NCBI GenBank assembly: GCA_045223835.1
Contig: JBGUZS010000158.1
Coordinates: forward strand, 1-19,434
DNA: 19,434 nucleotides
Source: UBA1774 sp045223835
Lineage (GTDB): Bacteria; Bacillota; Clostridia; Oscillospirales; Oscillospiraceae
Reading direction: 5' to 3'
Shown here piece after piece: positions 16,900 through 19,434 of the stretch (within the stretch, counting starts at the first letter, position 1; each line of letters begins with the position of its first letter). Below the pieces are notes generated by a model. The model ran no database searches, was not told the origin of the DNA, and saw only the letters and a list, made by a program, of their open reading frames with translations. The translations under genes were made by a program, and so were the position numbers.

Positions 16900-17618
16900 T
16901 GAGGCGGATCGACGCGGCGGGGCTGGATTTTCAGACCCTGAACGAGCTGCTGCGGCAGGATTCGGAGGATACGGAGATCCTGGGCTGCCTGGGCCAGCGC
17001 TTCATCGGCGCGGGGATGGGAGCCCGGAAGCTCCTCATCCACGGCATTCCGGGCAACGCCCTGGGGGCGTATCTCAACGGGGCGGAGCTGGAGGTCTTCG
17101 GCAACGCCCAGGACGCGGTGGGAGACACCATGAACGCCGGGACCATCCTGGTGCACGGGAGCATCGGGGATACGGCGGGCTATGCCATGCGGGGCGGGAA
17201 GATCTACGTCCGGGGCAGCGCGGGATACCGGGCAGGCATCCACATGAAGGAATACCGGGAGCATGTGCCTATGCTCATCATCGGGGGCAAGGCCGGCTCC
17301 TTCCTGGGAGAGTACCAGGCGGGAGGCAGCATCGTCGTCCTGGGCCTGGAGGGGGAAGGCCCCATCGTTTCCAACTTCCCCTGCACCGGCATGCACGGGG
17401 GGAGGCTCTTCCTGCGCTCCGACTGCCGGGACGTGCGTTTCCCGGAGCAGGTGACCGCCCGGCGGGCCGAGGGGGCGGATATGGCGGTGATCGAGGCCGG
17501 CCTTCGGGAATACTGCGCCATTTTCAGCCTGGACTATAATGAGATGACCGCGGTCCCCTTCACGGTGGTCACGCCGGACAGCAAAAATCCTTACCGGCAG
17601 ATGTATGTGGCGAACTGA
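16899..17618 (+). CDS. Glutamate synthase GXGXG subunit (split GltB C-domain)
   Basis: This 239-residue protein matches the right-handed beta-helix alpha-subunit C-terminal domain of glutamate synthase, recognised from repeated glycine motifs: GNALGAYLNGAELEVFGNAQDAVGDTMNAGTILVHGSIGDTAGYAMRGGKIYVRGSAGYRAG. In full-length GOGAT this domain is structural and links the synthase and amidotransferase domains. It completes the set of GltB pieces in the operon. Its ATG overlaps the preceding stop by one base, with GGGAGG upstream. guaA follows after 12 bases. Confidence 0.92.
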   Translation: MRRIDAAGLDFQTLNELLRQDSEDTEILGCLGQRFIGAGMGARKLLIHGIPGNALGAYLNGAELEVFGNAQDAVGDTMNAGTILVHGSIGDTAGYAMRGGKIYVRGSAGYRAGIHMKEYREHVPMLIIGGKAGSFLGEYQAGGSIVVLGLEGEGPIVSNFPCTGMHGGRLFLRSDCRDVRFPEQVTARRAEGADMAVIEAGLREYCAIFSLDYNEMTAVPFTVVTPDSKNPYRQMYVAN

Positions 17619-17630
17619 GAGGAATAACGG

Positions 17631-19172
17631 ATGGAAAACGAACGGGTCCTGATCCTGGATTTCGGCGGTCAGTACGACCAGCTTATCGCCCGGCGGGTGC
17701 GGGAATGCCGGGTCTACTGCGAAGTGATGCCCTGGCAGACGCCTATCCGGGAGATCCGCACCTTCAACCCCGGGGCGATCATCTTCACCGGCGGGCCTCA
17801 CAGCGTCTACGCCCCCGGCGCGCCGGACGCAGATCCGGAGGTGTTCCGGCTGGGGGTGCCCATCCTGGGGATCTGCTACGGGTGCCAGCTCATGGCCGCC
17901 CGCCTGGGGGGCGAGGTGATCCCCGCCCGGGAGGACGCCGCCCGGGAATACGGCAGAACGGAGGCGGAATTCGAGCCGGACTCCCCGCTGTTCCGGGGGC
18001 TGCGGGCCAAAAGCGCTGTCTGGATGAGCCATGGGGACTACATGGCCAGGGTGCCGGAGGGCTTCACTGTCCTCGCCCGGAGCGGGGCCTGCCCCAACGC
18101 CGCCATCGGGGACGACAGCCGCCGCTTCTACGGGGTGCAGTTCCACCCGGAGGTACGGCATACGGAGCAGGGCCGGGAGATCCTGCAGAACTTCCTCTAT
18201 ACGGTCTGCGGCTTTCAGGGGACCTGGACCATGGAAGGCTACCGGACCCGGGCCGTTGCGGAGCTGCGGGAGAGGATCGGAGCCGGGCGGGTGCTGCTGG
18301 CCCTGTCCGGCGGGGTGGATTCCTCCGTCTGCGCGGCGCTGCTGGCCGAGGCGGCCGGGGATCGGCTCACCTGCGTCTTTGTGGACCATGGCCTCCTGCG
18401 AAAGGACGAGGGGGACCAGGTGGAGGCGGCCTTCGCCGGAAGAGGGGCCCGCTTCCTGCGGGTGAACGCGGCGGACCGCTTCCTGAAGCGCCTTTCCGGC
18501 GTGCGTCAGCCGGAGGAGAAGCGCAGACGCATCGGGGAGGAATTCATCCGGGTATTTGAGGAGGAGAGCCGCAGGCTGGGAAAAGTGGATTACCTGGCCC
18601 AGGGCACCATATACCCGGATGTGATCGAATCCGGGGGCGGGAGCGCGGCGGTGATCAAGAGCCACCATAATGTGGGGGGCCTGCCCTCCGTGGTGGATTT
18701 CCGGGAGATCCTGGAGCCTCTGCGGCTGCTGTTCAAGGACGAGGTACGCGCTCTGGGGCGGGAGCTGGGTCTGCCGGAAAGCCTGGTCAGCCGCCAGCCC
18801 TTCCCCGGCCCCGGCCTCGCCATCCGGATCATCGGCCCGGTGACCCGGGAGAAGCTGGAAGCTCTGCGGGAAGCGGACGCCATTTTCCGCGAGGAGCTGG
18901 AAAAGGCCGGGCTTGGGGCCTCCGTCGCCCAATACTTCGCGGTGCTGACGAACCTGCGCAGCGTCGGCGTCATGGGGGACGGGCGGAGCTATGACCGGGC
19001 CGTAGCCCTCCGGGCGGTGGAGACGGAGGATTTCATGACCGCGGACTGGGCCAGGCTTCCCTATGCGCTGCTGGACCGGGTGAGCGTCCGCATCGTCAAC
19101 GAGGTGCCCGGGGTCAACCGGGTGCTCTACGATATCACATCCAAACCGCCGGCAACGGTGGAATACGAATAA
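17631..19172 (+). CDS. guaA: GMP synthase, glutamine-hydrolysing (GuaA)
   Basis: This 513-residue enzyme converts XMP to GMP with glutamine and ATP. The class I amidotransferase domain (1 to about 195) has the triad Cys82 (GICYGCQ), His172 and Glu174 (QFHPEV). The ATP-pyrophosphatase domain has the PP-loop SGGVDSS (226-232). The C-terminal dimerisation domain ends normally in the family's NRVLYDITSKPPATVEYE. Length is standard and no residue is missing. It is placed last in the glutamate synthase operon, 12 bases after the GXGXG subunit, with AGAGGA as ribosome site. The 3' end of guaA is a known insertion site for integrative elements, and composition changes abruptly right after the stop codon here. 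Confidence 0.97.
   Translation: MENERVLILDFGGQYDQLIARRVRECRVYCEVMPWQTPIREIRTFNPGAIIFTGGPHSVYAPGAPDADPEVFRLGVPILGICYGCQLMAARLGGEVIPAREDAAREYGRTEAEFEPDSPLFRGLRAKSAVWMSHGDYMARVPEGFTVLARSGACPNAAIGDDSRRFYGVQFHPEVRHTEQGREILQNFLYTVCGFQGTWTMEGYRTRAVAELRERIGAGRVLLALSGGVDSSVCAALLAEAAGDRLTCVFVDHGLLRKDEGDQVEAAFAGRGARFLRVNAADRFLKRLSGVRQPEEKRRRIGEEFIRVFEEESRRLGKVDYLAQGTIYPDVIESGGGSAAVIKSHHNVGGLPSVVDFREILEPLRLLFKDEVRALGRELGLPESLVSRQPFPGPGLAIRIIGPVTREKLEALREADAIFREELEKAGLGASVAQYFAVLTNLRSVGVMGDGRSYDRAVALRAVETEDFMTADWARLPYALLDRVSVRIVNEVPGVNRVLYDITSKPPATVEYE
19146..19172 (+). other. Candidate integration site at the guaA 3' end
   Basis: The last 27 bases of guaA encode PPATVEYE and the stop. They correspond to the conserved 3' segment that tyrosine-recombinase islands and conjugative elements use as attB in several Firmicutes. 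Right after the TAA the DNA turns from GC-rich coding to AT-rich non-coding with a relaxase-like fragment, as expected at an element junction. The second copy of the core would lie outside the window, so this remains a candidate. Confidence 0.45.
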
Positions 19173-19269
19173 TTAACGAAGTCTGAAGAATGCTGTATTT
19201 ATGCGGTTTATAAGGATTTCAAAAAGCGATTTGATAACAAAATGATAACACTTGATAACTGAGCATTAT
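19173..19269. other. AT-rich gene-free junction downstream of guaA
   Basis: No coding sequence, tRNA or terminator was recognised here. Base composition is strikingly AT-rich compared with guaA. The only structure is the triple direct repeat at 19232-19259. No purine riboswitch-like sequence and no intrinsic terminator for the guaA operon are visible. Confidence 0.6.
19232..19259. repeat. Three phased TGATAAC direct repeats
   Basis: TGATAAC occurs at 19232-19238, 19243-19249 and 19253-19259. The steps are 11 and 10 bases, so the copies lie on the same face of the helix. Two copies are preceded by an additional T (TTGATAAC). The layout resembles arm-type sites for an integrase or excisionase and lies 60 bases from the guaA stop. 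Confidence 0.6.
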
Positions 19270-19416
19270 TTATGTTATGGAAAGAACGAAGATATTGTCC
19301 CGGCAATACTGGGGACTTTCGTACTGGCGGAGATTATGCTTGCTCGAAGCCGCCACTTTTTTCGTGGTGGTAAGAGCATGCTTCTTGTTGGATAAATGTA
19401 ATGAATACGAGATCAT
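19270..19416 (-). pseudogene. Truncated Mob/Pre-like relaxase N-terminus
   Basis: A 48-residue minus-strand frame starts at the ATG at 19416 behind a textbook ribosome site (AAAGGAG, plus-strand 19421-19427), then stops at TAA 19270-19272. It reads MISYSLHLSNKKHALTTT, then KHNLRQYESPQYCRDNIFVL (residues 26-45), and breaks off as SIT-stop. KHNLR resembles motif I (HNxR) of MobV/Pre plasmid recombination relaxases, proteins normally several hundred residues long. The strong ribosome site with an abrupt early stop indicates a gene cut by recombination. A genuine small protein is the alternative. The family call rests on a short motif and memory. Confidence 0.5.
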
Positions 19417-19434
19417 ATTTCTCCTTTCATGATC

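Noticed and set aside
17560..17635. Purine riboswitch ahead of guaA
   Set aside because: Only 12 bases separate guaA from the previous gene and no purine aptamer core is visible.
16773..18932. 719-codon minus-strand open frame opposite the GXGXG gene and guaA
   Set aside because: Spans two genuine genes and their junction on the other strand and shows no domain.
19173..19434. Intrinsic terminator or tRNA downstream of guaA
   Set aside because: No GC hairpin followed by T run and no cloverleaf could be drawn; the T run at 19347-19352 lies inside the relaxase-like frame.

Overview
The window looks like chromosomal DNA of a high-GC member of the Clostridia, most likely an Oscillospiraceae/Ruminococcaceae-type gut anaerobe. 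The reasons are the Gram-positive style Shine-Dalgarno sites, many oxygen-sensitive iron-sulfur proteins, a type III glutamine synthetase, a glutamate synthase split over several genes, and a chain of small hairpins at the left end like those I associate with that group. The taxonomic placement is inference from style, not from a marker gene.

Layout. Positions 1-403 hold no gene I can support: there is a perfect terminator-like hairpin and then a complex palindromic repeat element. A GrpB-family gene (404-1015, +) ends in its own terminator. A long minus-strand block runs from 12306 down to 1096 in the transcribed order glnA (GSIII), amt-PII fusion, nadE, purC, purF, asnB, purA, purB. After the 190-base glnA-amt gap its genes overlap or lie 1-21 bases apart. 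A plus-strand block runs from 12617 to 19172: glutamate synthase amidotransferase subunit, ferredoxin/FMN synthase subunit, a 4x[4Fe-4S] ferredoxin-like protein, an FAD/NAD(P)H oxidoreductase, the GXGXG subunit, and guaA. The last 262 bases are AT-rich and carry three evenly spaced direct repeats and a 48-codon remnant that resembles the N-terminus of a Mob/Pre relaxase. This suggests that a mobile element abuts the 3' end of guaA.

How it works together. Almost every gene makes or spends glutamine, ammonia or aspartate. Amt imports ammonium and its fused PII domain probably gates it. GSIII makes glutamine and the split GOGAT turns glutamine plus 2-oxoglutarate into glutamate. PurF, AsnB and GuaA use glutamine amide nitrogen. 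NadE uses ammonia. PurC, AsnB and PurA all consume aspartate. PurA/PurB lead to AMP and GuaA to GMP.

The most interesting element is the 310-base divergent control region between glnA and the GOGAT operon. Each side has a good sigma-A type promoter (17-base spacer) followed by a short leader with an intrinsic terminator. The 5' strand of each terminator can instead fold into a 5-bp stem with a six-base loop having A at position 1 and G at position 4 (AACGGC and AAAGGC). That is the hallmark of RNA targets of ANTAR-domain antitermination proteins. The GOGAT leader has a second A1/G4 hexaloop one base further on. I therefore propose that both arms are controlled by ANTAR-mediated antitermination. 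No ANTAR protein is encoded in the window.
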